Shown: one piece after another, positions 1 to 11,165 of the stretch
Numbering within the stretch: the stretch's first letter is position 1
Layout of the letters: each line of letters starts with the position of its first letter
NCBI RefSeq assembly: GCF_918797505.1
Contig: NC_092801.1
Span: 682,001 to 746,000, forward strand
Reading direction: 5' to 3'
DNA: 64,000 bases
Source: Bemisia tabaci
Lineage: Eukaryota > Arthropoda > Insecta > Hemiptera > Aleyrodidae
Translations under genes and position numbers: made by a program
The notes under the pieces: generated by a model
The model's database searches: none
Told to the model about the DNA's origin: nothing
What the model saw: the letters and a program-made list of their open reading frames with translations, nothing else

Positions 1-949
1 CCATTAGTTTCCTGTCATTAACATATAGAGAGCCTAATAATTTCCGACCCTAGGAAGCATAAATCATATGCTATAATGTACGTGCTAAGAGGAAAAACAA
101 AATCCATCTAATTTTCCTCTTTTCATGTTTATTGTTAAGTTACCTCCACACCAAATGAGGCCTAAGTGCATGGATGTTGATTTTACAGAAAAGCAACCAC
201 TGCCAGTTCGAGTAGAAAAAGAAGAAGCTGTCTCATGATTTTTCAATTCTTACCCTCAGTACAACCAGTGATCTATTTTTCCCTCCTCAATTTCAAGCTT
301 CCTTCTCTTGTGCGGACAAAATTCAATATCCAAGTTCAAGTTTCGTCATACATTCATCTATTCTGCTATTCAGCTGTTGAATTCATTGGTTCCATTTTCA
401 TGCTTTGTACTAAATCCTGGTGTATAACGGAAATTTTACGGTAAAACGTTTTGCATTGCAAATTTTATAAAGCGGGCCATCCTCAAATTGATCAAAATTG
501 AATTCTAGAGTAAATATATAATCTCGATCATTATGAAATGGGTCATAAGCATGCAGTAGGTTAATCGCACAATTCATAGCGGGAAAAGATAAATTCTTAT
601 TCAGCATAGAGGACAAGCATGAAGTTGTAAAAGCCAGACAGTACCATGCTCACAAAGAGAGCGCCTTCAAGCTAGAAAGTAGGCAATTTACGTCTCTAGA
701 GAGTTAAAATAGTTATCTACTTAACGCCTTACATTTTTAATGAGAGTATACGACTGAATTGAATATAATACGACTGTATTCTATGGCTTGAGTCGGAAAA
801 TGTCTGTCTCCTATTGCGACGTTGCAAATTTTCACTCACATTTCATTTTTAGAAAAAACTTATTTTTCTTATAGAAATTTTTTGGAGAAATTCCTCAATG
901 CATTTAAAATATTTACACCGATTTAACGTATAACAGCGTATAACGTTAA
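1..949. other. No gene or repeat recognised
   Basis: AT-rich; ORFs are short and carry no motif I know. Confidence 0.6.
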
Positions 950-1359
950 CAGCAACGTATTTATGCCAAGAACAGTCTATATTGTATTTAAACTTATACC
1001 TCGTGTTTATCTGCCTTTTGGACCTGCCATTGTCGCAATTTCGGTAAATATAACCCCCCTCCCTAAAAAAATAAAATAAATTTAAAAAAATAAATTAAAA
1101 AACACGAATGAAAACTCAACGCCTTTATCCGAGAAAACAGAGAAATTCTAACAAAGCGTATCATGGGTGTATGATATGCTAATTGCCATTTAGGGCAATG
1201 GCGTGGCGTGCTTTGCGATATATCGATTGATCTGCCATTTAAACCTATTGAAAAGGAGCGATAAACAGGGTTTTCGCAAGGAACACCCTAATAATCGATT
1301 CTTTACCATAGCTTCAAGTGGGCAAATATAGATAGTCGATCTTTCATGCCTCGCCACTG
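950..1359 (+). mobile_element. Repeat AA copy 1, containing MITE E1 (1196-1359)
   Basis: The whole 410-base segment recurs, inverted and nearly identical, at 35299-35708. The right part is a family-E MITE starting CAATGGCGTGGCG and ending CTCGCCACTG. Confidence 0.8.
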
Positions 1360-1570
1360 ACCCTGGCGTGAGAACGGGAGATGTAAGTAATCGTAAATAG
1401 TTTTCAATTCTTCATGCATACAAATATTATTAGACCATTTTTCATTAGAAATAAAAGTGTGTAAAGCTTCCAAAAACTCAAATTTATTACGAGATTGAAA
1501 CAAAAAGAGCAAAATTTCAACACAAAAGAGAACAGAAAGAGAACATTTTCAGAACAAAAGAGCATTTTTT

Positions 1571-1937
1571 CAGCAACTCGTCATTTTTCTCGAATTTTGA
1601 TATCACAATTCTGTTGTCAAGAGACTAAAGAATTCACTTGTCAACTATTACAAACAAATTCAACTCAAGAAAGGCAGGGTTTTTTTTTGGAGGAAAAATA
1701 TCGCACTCGATACTGATATCGAAAGTGCACTGGCATGCGATATATTTCCTGTGAAAAAACTCTGTCTTCATTACGATGAGTTCGTTTGTCAAATTTGGTA
1801 AGTGAATTCTTTAGTCACCTGACAACAGAATTGCGATCTCAAAATTCGAAAAAAATGACAAGTAGCTGAGAAAATGGAACTAATCGATGCGATGTATGTT
1901 CTTACACAAAATATGGCGTCCATCGAATCACCTTAAA
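1571..1937 (+). mobile_element. MITE T, copy 1, left end missing
   Basis: Matches T copy 2 (15524-15974): shared TCATTTTTCTCGA, GATACTGATATCGAAA and ATGGCGTCCATCGAATC, plus an internal palindrome around 1710-1740. Confidence 0.75.
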
Positions 1938-2470
1938 GGGTACATTCATCTAAGTTCAATCAATAACGTATAGTAAGTAGTGAGTTGCAAACATGTACAC
2001 CGAGAATGAGACAATTTTGAAGCTTCTCTTTTACACGGATTCTGCACGAGTTTTCCTTAACACGACACAAGTGCGAGTAACTTTGAAAATTCATTTTCCT
2101 GGCAGTTCCGCCGTTGCGAGAAGTTCATATTCCCTACTTACTTAAACTTTTGTTCGGAGCCGATGCTTTCCTATGATATAATATTGAAACAAACTTACGA
2201 GCTTGTTTCAATATTAAAAGTTTTCGCATAAGCGAAGGGGCCAATTTCAGTGACCGTGTCCTGGACAAAGTTTGACTGAATGTCTTACTAAACTTTCAAT
2301 TCTATTGCATGTGATTGAGAGCTTGTTCGTAGCGCGGACCGTGAGAATTGAAGATGATAAAACGATGGTCTAAGTTATCTGCTCGTTCCCCGTAGAGGGA
2401 AGCTTTTTCCACCTTTTATTTCTACACAAGGCAACTCTCTGAAACTTATTTCAACCATATTTCACCTCCC
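1938..2470. other. No gene recognised
   Basis: Unassigned AT-rich sequence. Confidence 0.6.
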
Positions 2471-2552
2471 TGAATGGCTGTGAGAGGATCGGGTACGATG
2501 GCGGTTAGGCGTCGCAAAGCGCCAGAGAGCGCTGTGAAAGCGACTTTTAAAA
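2471..2552 (+). mobile_element. LINE 3' tail fragment
   Basis: GAGGATCGGGTACGATGGCG and the following CGTCGCAAAGCGC match the tail of the LINE piece at 61190-61546 (GAGGATCGATTCCGATGGCG). It is the C-terminal end of a non-LTR reverse transcriptase, decayed. Confidence 0.55.
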
Positions 2553-2757
2553 AATTTTAATAAATAGTTTTTTAGCGCTCTTTTGATTTTGACCTCCAAA
2601 AAAAGGGTAAACTAATTTTGAAGGGGAAGGGGGAGTTAGAGAGGTATCGAACCTAAAATTGGCCTTAATTAATATTTCCAGCGGCAAAAATTGATTTTCG
2701 ATCGAAAAAATCGACTCCTTTAATATTGGTACTTGATCCATGTTCACCCTGCAGAGG

Positions 2758-3605
2758 TAGAGTACCTATAATGAGAGAGTATGGCCACTGGGCCCCATGG
2801 AGAGGCTTAGGACCCAAAAATGGCGGTGCTTTGTTTTGGTTTTTGTAGATGGGAGGGAGTTCATTGTCAACTTTTGACGGTTTTCACCAACCGCACTTGC
2901 TGCCAACCTTACTACATCTAAGATAATTTTTCTCAAAAATTGCACACTATTAGCCTTAAAAATATGTAAAGAAGTCGCAACAGTGCATTTGGTAAATTTC
3001 TCGTTACGATAAGCAAAGAAAACTACATTTTGAGTCATTTTGCATTACATTAATTTATGGTGTCCGCCATTTTTGGGTCCTAAGGGCTCCATTCAGCCTA
3101 AGATGGCTGAGCCAATGAGAGGTGGTAACACTAGAGTACCTTTATAGACAGAGTATGGCCATTCGTATCTTTTTACTACAGGAAAACTGTTCCGCTTTTT
3201 GATTGGTCGACGAGTTTTTAGGCTTCATGATGCTCTTAGGGCCGTAAATAAACAAACAAAATGGCGGCTCACAGTAACATCGATAAGAAGCTAAATTTGA
3301 CAAAAATTTCAATTATGCGGCAGTAACAATTTAAACTAGCATGTCTACGAATAACACACGAAAAACACATGAAAACATTGTTAAATCGCCTTTCACCTTT
3401 ATCACAGGAGGATGTAAGATGTGCATAACCTCAATCTTGCTTGCTGATAACAGCCATCTTGTTTGTTTATTTACGGCCCTAAGAACATCGTGTCAGCCTA
3501 TTTTCACGCGACCAATGAAAAACCGGAACAGAAATGGCCATACTCTGTCTATAAAGGTACTCTAGGTAACACCAGTGGCCACACTCTCTCAATATAGATA
3601 CTCTA
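2758..3605. mobile_element. hAT-like non-autonomous element S, hosting element R
   Basis: Ends TAGAGTACCTATAATGAG and CATTATAGGTACTCTA-like (imperfect). Perfect 8-bp target duplication TGCAGAGG at 2750-2757 and 3606-3613. Terminal TAGAG and an 8-bp duplication are hAT hallmarks. No transposase. Second inner inverted repeat ATGGCGG...CCGCCAT. Confidence 0.85.
3132..3564. mobile_element. hAT-like MITE R nested in S
   Basis: Starts TAGAGTACCTTTATAGAC and ends with its inverse. Perfect 8-bp duplication GGTAACAC at 3124-3131 and 3565-3572. TIRs continue imperfectly for about 110 bases. R is a relative of its host S. Confidence 0.9.
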
Positions 3606-3613
3606 TGCAGAGG

Positions 3614-4133
3614 TGGAGAGTAAAAGCGTTGATTAGGCATAAATCTAGCAACAATGTTATGGATGATGATCCGTACACGTGCCAAGCGAAGACCCTGTTG
3701 AGTGTAAAAGCGACACGTTTGGGAGCTCTCCTGCAGAATGCATAATGGACCCAGATTAATGGGCGCAGCTTCATTCCACTGCATTGCAGAGTGCGTGGGT
3801 CACGATGCCGAATAGTGAGAGTAATTTCAAAACACCGATCGGGGTAGATAAGGAAATAAGCGTGTTTTACGGCACAATCCTGCCACGTCGCGCCGGAGTT
3901 TACACCCTGACAGCATCTCGAGGTGCGGCTAAGTATAAACGTTGAAGGACAACGCGGTTTTCCGGAGTTTCCGCCCGAATGAGTTTTCCGTTTAGTTTGC
4001 GGAAGTGAAAATGATGGAAAATGAAAAATATTCATCTTTCCTGCGAGAAGAATGATGCATGAAAATTAAAAACCCTTGGGTTTTCTTGACCCTTGAGAAA
4101 ATCTCTTTTTTACTCAAAATAAAAGTAAAACAG
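3614..4133. other. No convincing gene
   Basis: Holds a 148-codon open frame on the minus strand (4035-3589) partly overlapping MITE S; no motif, leader or splice support. Confidence 0.5.
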
Positions 4134-4475
4134 TGGGTCAGTTGCAGTAGTCACAGATTTGTGTTTTGATGCCTTATTTTTGTAGATTAGCTAAAAATAC
4201 TGAGATTGTCAAAACAGCAACTATCTACGTTCGATATTGACTAAGATAACGTCTTTTGAAAAGTCAGGTTTTTGACGTCATCCGCGCACCGCGGCAGTAC
4301 ATACATGCTTTGCACAACCTCGATTGGTAACGTCATGAATCGAGTTTTTCAAGGCGCGATATCTCTGTTAATATTCAACATAGAAAGGTGCTGTTTGGAG
4401 AGATCTTTTGATTCTTAGCTGATCTACAAGGATAAATCATCAAAGTATGATTCTGTGACCAGCGCAACTGACCCA
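4134..4475. mobile_element. Putative MITE DD
   Basis: Ends TGGGTCAGTTGC and GCAACTGACCCA are inverted, with similarity extending about 25 bases (GTCACAGA). Single copy in the window, so tentative. Confidence 0.5.
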
Positions 4476-5204
4476 TTAAAAATATTAGGTATCATACTAT
4501 CAGTAACACATAAAAAAAAAAAAAAATTGTTGACAAGAAAAAATACTTTTGATTCGATCGGATTTTTGCTAGAATCAAAGGAAATCCGCCAAACTGAAGA
4601 ATTTTGGTTCTCGATTCAAGCGAAAATCCGATTTAATCAAGGAGTTTATTTCCTGTCAAATTGTTTACGAGTGTGGATTCTAGATCCGAGAGACTTTTTT
4701 CTCCAGTGTAATGTGATAGCATTTTAATGTTAAACCAATTTTTTGGAGGAATACATACGCCGTAGTTAAAGCCGCTGCCTCATTTTACTTATCTATCTTC
4801 TTAATGCCAAATGAGATTCTCATATTTTAAGAATATGTGAAAATTTCTGCTTACAAGGCTCCATAACCCAGTCCTTAAAGTTACTTCCGTTCTGGCTGTT
4901 GAATAGTGCGGTGAGGGATTTTTTTAGAGAAACACTATTTGGAATATGTTCCTTTCTTTAGACAAAGAACAAGGCTCAACAGTTCGTTCATTCATTCAAT
5001 AAGCAAGACGCTGATTGTGAGTAAACAAGAATTTAACTCGTGAATGCTCAAATTGCCCACCTCTTAGATGAAGGCGCTCCCTCTGAGCACGACGCTACTC
5101 ATTGACTTAATTTTCATCTTTTGGTCAATTTTTTTTTTTTTTTTTTTTTTTTTTGGCCCTTAGGAGATATTTCAAAAAATTGTGTAGAAATATTTCTCGA
5201 TACT
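4476..5204. other. No gene; contains oligo-A (4511-4524) and oligo-T (about 5128-5153)
   Basis: Only homopolymer runs stand out. Confidence 0.6.
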
Positions 5205-5416
5205 CACCGAATAAAAAAAGTGAAGTTGATTTAACATTCTGGATGTAAAAAAGTGTGCGAGAACTTATAAAATGCTGAGTTACCTGCTACAGTAGTTACT
5301 TTAGCAATGCCAAGATGTAATACTAACTGCTGTAGCAGGTAATTCAACATTTTTTAAGCTTTCGCAAACTTTTTTCTCCTCCAGAATGTCAAATCAACTT
5401 CACTTTTTTTTCGGTG
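5205..5416. mobile_element. MITE U, copy 1
   Basis: Long inverted repeat from CACCGAATAAAAAAAGTG to CACTTTTTTTTCGGTG with TTACCTGCTACAG near the centre. A second copy is at 59553-59763. Confidence 0.85.
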
Positions 5417-6057
5417 CACCGAAGAGTAACATTGAGGCATGCCTTTTGAAACGGTTGCAAACTTCAGCTCGAGCAAAAAGAAGAGTTGTTTGCAATAGAA
5501 ATGGCTCAAAAACCATGATAAACGTATCAAAAAAGCCCGATTGACACTCCCAACTTCACAATTTTCTGCGGCTGTGGGTGAGGCGAGTGCCCACAGAGTG
5601 AAAACGCCTTAACTTCTGTGCTTATGCAACACGGACATCCGTAGAGTTCGAATAGTTGTATCCAGGCGCCTTATAAAAATTAGCTTCGTGTTCGTTGTTT
5701 TGCTCGTTTCTCTCGCCACTCGACGTAATGCAAGCTTCACCTCTTGCGCCGATGAAGGTAACTATAGCACTGCTTTTTGTCAACATCCTCAATTTCCCAG
5801 CAAATTCTTACAATATTTTTGAATGTATTAAATTGAAAATTTCTTAAGAAATATTTTCCAACAAAAATGTATTACAACTTTGCCCTTCTAAAATGTGGGC
5901 TGCGGCCGGACGGTCCTGCTCTTCCTGCCCTCAGATGACTTCAAGAAAAAAATCGAAAAATTTCAAAAATTTTCTGCAAGGATAATTTTTTAGCTGTAAC
6001 ACCTGTTTTATAAAATCACATAAATTGTTCGTCCTTAATACCCTTAATTCATTAATT
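5417..6057. other. No gene recognised
   Basis: Unassigned; mixed composition around 5560-5760. Confidence 0.6.
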
Positions 6058-6179
6058 GCACGTATTTCTGCAAAACGGAACTATGTGCATTATGACGTGA
6101 GCCCTGTTGCGTATGTATTCTTATGGGTCTCAGGGCTCATGTCTTAATGCACATAGTTCCGTTTAGCAGAATTGCGTCC
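6058..6179. mobile_element. MITE C, copy 1
   Basis: Palindromic element, arms containing AACGGAACTATGTGCAT. 4-bp duplication AATT on both sides (6054-6057, 6180-6183). Confidence 0.9.
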
Positions 6180-6204
6180 AATTCAGTAATTGTGCTGCCA
6201 GTAA

Positions 6205-6510
6205 TTAAGAGGAAGGAGCACTGAGACAATGCGAATCCATTTCTGATTAGTTCTCATATATTAGGCCTTCGCAATGTCACAAACGGGAATAAAGATTACA
6301 TTTTTACCGATTGCAAAGATTATGAGCTGGAGTGGACTTCGTACTTAGAGGCAAGGCAAGGAACAAATGGAATGAGAGAGGGAACGGAGACAGGAATTCG
6401 GGAGAAGGTTGATGAAAGATTATAAAAAACCTCCGATTTGTGTAATCGTTATTCCCGTTTGTGACAAACATAGGCTGCGTTGTCTCAACTCTCTGTTTAA
6501 AGGGACTCTA
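6205..6510 (+). mobile_element. MITE D, copy 1, diverged left end
   Basis: Shares GAATCCATTTCTGATT, CACAAACGGGAATAAAGATT and the right end GGGACTCTA with the other D copies. The left terminus has decayed. Confidence 0.75.
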
Positions 6511-6671
6511 TGTAAGACGACAGAATTTACGCTGGTGGGAGTTGGAAAAATACCCGGATTCAAAGAGGAACATCTTTTCATTTTTCGTCACGCCAGGCCA
6601 CTGCACGAAAGGGCTCCTTTTTTTATCGCATGGGTCTCCGTTGACGATTTGACAACAGCGGGTGCGAATGG

Positions 6672-6980
6672 CAGGGTTGCCACAGTCAAGAAAATTCGGG
6701 AAAACCAGGAAATGTCAGGGAATTTTAAGAAATCAGGGAAAACCAGGAAATGTCAGGGAAAATCACGAAAATGCCAGGGTAAATTTGTTAAATCACCTTC
6801 ATTTGCTGTCTAAAATGGGTTCGAGATTTCGAACAACAAATTTTGCCTGAAAACGGTCTTCAATTATGCCTTCTTGACCATCCGTCACATCTTCAATTGT
6901 CAGGGGATTCCACCAAAATGTGTCAGGGAAATCAGGGAAATGTCAGGGGATTTCGTTCTCTAAATTCTGTGGCAACGCTG
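6672..6980. mobile_element. MITE CC with internal TGTCAGGGAA repeats
   Basis: Ends CAGGGTTGCCACAG and CTGTGGCAACGCTG are inverted; hAT-like terminus. The interior has several copies of CAGGAAATGTCAGGGAA. Flanks GCGAATGG / GAAGGGTG are a weak duplication. Confidence 0.65.
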
Positions 6981-7109
6981 GAAGGGTGACACGCGGCGTC
7001 GATGCGTTTCAATCTGGGCTCTCACTTGAGGAGGTTATTGAAGCCCTCCTCCCCCCGGTCCCCCCGGTCAGAGGGTGGGCTGTGGGGGTCGCTTGTTCCG
7101 GGGGCCGTT

Positions 7110-7150
7110 GCAGTGGGCGAGAGCGTGGGGGCCCGGGGGGGGGGGGGGAG
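7110..7150. repeat. G-rich tract
   Basis: Runs of G (to about 13) in a locally GC-rich stretch, 7000-7180. Confidence 0.7.
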
Positions 7151-7190
7151 AGTCGTTGCTCCATGCACATGCATGAGTCCAAGTCGGAGC

Positions 7191-7437
7191 CGGCGCACAG
7201 TGGATCGAATCAATAGGAGAGATCGGACACAACTTGGAAACTTTAAAACGCTTAAAACTCCGTTTTTACAAAACTTTGAGGATCTGAAAGTGGTTCTATT
7301 GGTTTCCTCGTGAAATTTTCTTCTGAAATCACCCCCTTGAAATTTAAAATGTGATGAAATAAACGTCAAAATATGCAGTTTTAGTCTAATATTTCATGTC
7401 CGACTTCTCTGATTGACTCGATTCACTGTGCGGCGCC
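7191..7437. mobile_element. MITE X, copy 1
   Basis: Inverted ends CGCACAGTGGATCGA / ATTCACTGTGCG continuing into GAGATCGGACA / TGTCCGACTTCTC. Other copies are at 21984-22242 and 45338-45572. Confidence 0.85.
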
Positions 7438-7550
7438 GCACTCGAGGTTGATCGCGAGCTCCTTCGCGGGCTCACGCCTTGCGCGCTCGCCAGGTGCGCG
7501 ACAGGTGCCCTCGAGAGCACATTATCGAACGCCTAGTTGCCGGACTTACG

Positions 7551-7766
7551 CTATATCCTCACCTTCCCGCCAAAGTATCACAAGCGCCACGTGACGTTTC
7601 AAAATCTCCGCCGCCATTTTATTTCTGTACAAAAAAATTGCTCAACAAGGCAGTCCGAAAATTTCACTGAATTTCCTTTGTGCAGCCGATGAAATTCGGT
7701 GAAAACTTCGAACAGATTCAACCAACAATTTCTTCGTAAAAAAATAAAATGGCGGCGGAAACATGG
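7551..7766. mobile_element. MITE B, copy with truncated right end
   Basis: The left end TCACCTTCCCGCCAAAG and inner repeats CCGCCGCCATTTTAT...ATAAAATGGCGGCGG match the full copy at 27805-28070. The right terminus is replaced by a half copy of MITE Z. Confidence 0.75.
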
Positions 7767-7818
7767 GCGGATCCAGCAATTTGGCAACACAGGATTTCCT
7801 ACATTTAAACCTACATTT
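7767..7818 (+). mobile_element. MITE Z, half copy
   Basis: GGCGGATCCAGCAATTTGGC through CATTTAAACCTA matches one arm of Z (17916-18072). Confidence 0.6.
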
Positions 7819-7820
7819 GA

Positions 7821-7942
7821 GGAAAAAAGCTGAGCTATTAGCCGACTTATAGTGCAATAAGTGCTACTCAGGCCATGCTGCAATAAATAGCAATTATTGC
7901 ACATTATATTTGTAAAGTCGGCTAATAGCTCAGTTTTTTTTC
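7821..7942. repeat. Short inverted repeat (hairpin)
   Basis: Arms GCTGAGCTATTAGCCGACTT and its inverse, with an inner TGCAATAA/TTATTGCA palindrome. Confidence 0.75.
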
Positions 7943-7980
7943 GCAATATCGGCGCATTTTTTTATCTCATTACTAGTCGG

Positions 7981-8188
7981 CCGTCCTATGGTGTAGTGGT
8001 CCAGCTCATGGAGCAACAGCTCTATGATCGGGAGGTCCCGGGTTCGATTCCCGGCCAGGCGACCCGAGTTTGATGGTCTCAAACACTGGTTGCCTGGGAC
8101 TGGTTCGGTAGGGACGGAAGGGGGATGGGACTTAAAGCGTAGGATTAGCCCTTGTGGGCTACTTGAAGTAGTGAAAAAAAAAAAAAAA
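7981..8188 (+). mobile_element. tRNA-derived SINE 1
   Basis: The head resembles a tRNA, with A-box-like TGGTGTAGTGGT and B box GGTTCGATTCC; then an unrelated body and a 15-base oligo-A tail. No clear target duplication. Confidence 0.8.
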
Positions 8189-8218
8189 TTATGAGCAGCC
8201 AAAAACCTAAAAATTTCG

Positions 8219-8311
8219 TCATTATGACGTGAGCCCTGTTATGCATATATTCTTATGAGTTTCTGGGCTCATGTCTAAATGCACATAAATCCGTCTGGCA
8301 GAAATACGTCC
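8219..8311. mobile_element. MITE C, copy 2, left end missing
   Basis: Retains ATTATGACGTGAGCCCTG to GAAATACGTCC. Confidence 0.8.
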
Positions 8312-8742
8312 AAATAATCCTGAGTAGCCATCAATATGGAGATTTTTAACTGTAAACAGTGTTAAAACCCCCAACTCTCTCACCATACTGACGTAACCAT
8401 GAAAAAACAACAGCGTTTCAAAACGAGGATGAAGCATCTGAAACTTTTTAACACTCCCGCTTCCCGCCATTAAAAGCGTTAAGCTTGGAGGCTGAAGCCG
8501 TTTAGACGTGCCTTTTATTGTCCTTGTCGTCCCTTTCCCGTGGGCGGCTCAAGAATTCCAAGCTCGCGAAATAATCGAGGGGTCCGAAACACAAGACCGA
8601 AGGGGTTTACGGGCACCGCGCGAGGAACAGCGCTCATTACCGTCCCGCTTTCGCTGAAATATTCGCTCATGCATTCTTGACGACGTGCTTTACCTCGCTT
8701 TCCGATAGAATTCTGCCACGCTCACCGAGAACCCCCTCTCAT
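8312..8742. other. No gene recognised
   Basis: Moderately GC-rich around 8500-8700; nothing assignable. Confidence 0.6.
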
Positions 8743-9520
8743 CCCTTAAATTTTGCCAAATTTCCTCCAGTTGAAGCTATTCATTTTTGACGTATCATCG
8801 GATTTTCCCTTCAAAATCCTTACGATACTGAATCAATTTTCCTTAAAAATCCCTTAAATTTTGCCAAATTTCCTCCGGTTGAAGCTATTCATTTTTGACG
8901 TATCATCGGATTTTCCCTTCAAAATCCTTACGATACTGAATCAATTTTCCTTAAAAATCCCTTAAATTTTGCCAAATTTCCTCCGGTTGAAGCTATTCAT
9001 TTTTGACGTATGATCGGATTTTCCCTTCAAAATCCTTACGATACTCATACGATATTTCCTTCAAAATCCTTACGATACTTACAATACTTACTCAATACGA
9101 TACTTAAAAATCCCTTAAATATTGCCAAATTTCCTCCACTTGAAGCTATTAATTTATGACGTATGATCAGATTTTCCCTTCAAAATCCTTACGATACTGA
9201 ATAAAACGAACCATCATAAGGTACGAATTGAGGCATTCTGGTACATCCACGGTCAAGCTCCCCATTCACGTGTCTCGTTTGGTGTGTCTAAAAATCTCCG
9301 CTCCAATTTCATGCTTCTGACGAAGAACAATTCAATATCATTCCTTCAAGTTTTTTAAAGAATGTTCTTGTATCGAGGAAAAAAAACCCGCCCTCTCATC
9401 CGTTAAATTTTGCCAAATTTCCTCCAGTTGAAGCTATTCATTTTTGACGCGTGATTGGATTTTCCCTTCAAAATCCTTACGATACCGAATAAAAGGAACA
9501 ATTAGGCAAGGTATACGAAT
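8743..9520 (+). repeat. Tandem repeat, 108-bp unit
   Basis: Starts at 8743, 8851, 8959 (exact 108-bp spacing), then about 9112 and a detached unit near 9398. The unit contains TTAAATTTTGCCAAATTTCC and CAAAATCCTTACGATACT. A 9230-9390 spacer interrupts it. Confidence 0.9.
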
Positions 9521-9873
9521 GGAGAACTTGCATGCAAATTTGTTATTGCTTCATCTAAAAGTGCATAAAGAGATGATTTCACAGTATTTTTTATAATTTT
9601 TTTTTGATATGGGAAATACGATACAAATATATTTAAAAGTGAGAAAACATGTCCGTAAGCGAAGCATATAGGATGAATTTCTGAGGTTAATTTCTCAAAA
9701 ATTTACCAATATAATCCGCCGCAACGTTAAAAATCCAAAGATCAGAGCATCAAAATGCTGATAAAATCAATGAAACTTAAGAAAACGGACTGAAATTTAA
9801 AGAAAAGCAGACTAACAGCGATGGACTTGCCCACTTAAATACACGTAATTTTGAACGATCCGGACAAACAAAT
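9521..9873. other. No gene recognised
   Basis: AT-rich, unassigned. Confidence 0.6.
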
Positions 9874-9987
9874 TGACGTATTTCTATCAAACGGAACTAC
9901 GTGCATTATGACGTGAGCCCTGAGACCCATGAGAGTATACTCATAACAGGCATAATGCACATAGTTCCGTTTGATAGAAACACGTCC
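9874..9987. mobile_element. MITE C, copy 3
   Basis: Palindrome with 4-bp duplication AAAT at 9870-9873 and 9988-9991. It abuts MITE E2. Confidence 0.9.
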
Positions 9988-9992
9988 AAATA

Positions 9993-10161
9993 CTGTGCGA
10001 GGTGTGAATGTGAATGGTCGATTATCGGTATTTTCCCATTTCAAGCTATGGTAAATAATCGATTATTAAGGTGTTCGTTGCGAACACCCTGTCCATCGAT
10101 TCTTTTACATAGGGTCAGATGGCAGATAAATCGATACATCGCAAAGCACGCCACGCCACTG
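9993..10161 (-). mobile_element. MITE E, copy 2
   Basis: Has GTGTTCG..CGAACACC at the centre and the end CGCCACGCCACTG. Confidence 0.85.
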
Positions 10162-10172
10162 AGCGGAGAGCT

Positions 10173-10427
10173 CTGCCATGCTGAGGAAGAACGCTGTATG
10201 AACATTCGAGAGTTGCCAAATTTAATTCGATAAAATGTCTATTTTCGAGGAAAGTTATGAATATTTCTCCTTGAAATTTTCAGACGTTTTAGATCAAATC
10301 ACAAAAAAAAAATTATCTGAGAAATTGGTAGACATAGATTCAAAAATTTTCCTGAAAATTAGTGATTTGCCAGGGGAAATTTTGCAACGCCTGACGGCTC
10401 ATACAGCGTTTTTCCTTAGCACGGCAA
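10173..10427. mobile_element. MITE A, copy 1
   Basis: Ends CTGCCATGCTGAGGAAG / CCTTAGCACGGCAA. Duplication AGCT at 10169-10172 and 10428-10431. Confidence 0.9.
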
Positions 10428-10507
10428 AGCTCACTTTTAACGATGCAAGTGCCCGCTTTTATTCTAGGTTACCCTAGCGTTCGTCCAACTGCCTCATGTT
10501 TCTGACA

Positions 10508-10562
10508 CGAAAGAGAAGGAGAAGAAGAGTGGAGGAGAGCAAAAGAGAAAGAGAGAGAAGTT
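10508..10562 (+). repeat. GA-rich low-complexity tract
   Basis: Almost purely purine; a G-rich stretch follows at about 10620-10685. Confidence 0.8.
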
Positions 10563-10921
10563 AGTGGTTTTTGTAATCCTTTCTTATTTTCCGCGTACAC
10601 CAACGGCGTAGACGAAGGCGTGAGGGGGGCGGGGGCTTAAGGCCATAAGGGGGTATGGGGGAGAGGAGGGGCAAAAAGGGGGTATTAGGCCGCGCACTCA
10701 CCCAACTCAGTGAGGATTGTAATTAGGAGTGCAGTTGATTTAATTTTCCGCGCTTTTTGCCTAATTCACCGGAATGCGTTTTGAAATGCTAATCCCCCGC
10801 TATCGCTGCCACTTTTCGGGGAATTCGGACGACTCTTCGCCGGCATTCCACGTCTTGACTATTTCGTCCCTTTTTCTCATTTCATTTCTCAGAAATAAAT
10901 AATACCCATAGCTCTGGAGCA

Positions 10922-11165
10922 CTGCCGTGCTAAGGAAAAACGCCATATGAGCCTTTAGGCGTTGCCAAATTTCCGTCGATAAATCACGAATTTTTGGGGA
11001 AATTTATAAATATTTTGATTTTAATTTTTTTGATAATTTTGTTCGCAGTTTTACGTAAAGTTCTTGAAAATCTCTTGGAAAAATATTCCTCAAAAATGAG
11101 CATTATATCGAGGGAAATTTGGCAACTCTCGAATGTTCATACGGCGTTTCTCCTTAGCATGGCAG
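10922..11165. mobile_element. MITE A, copy 2
   Basis: CTGCCGTGCTAAGG to GCATGGCAG; flanks AGCA / AGCG. Confidence 0.9.

Noticed and set aside
3589..4035. 148-codon minus-strand open frame
   Set aside because: No domain, leader or splice support; overlaps the end of MITE S.
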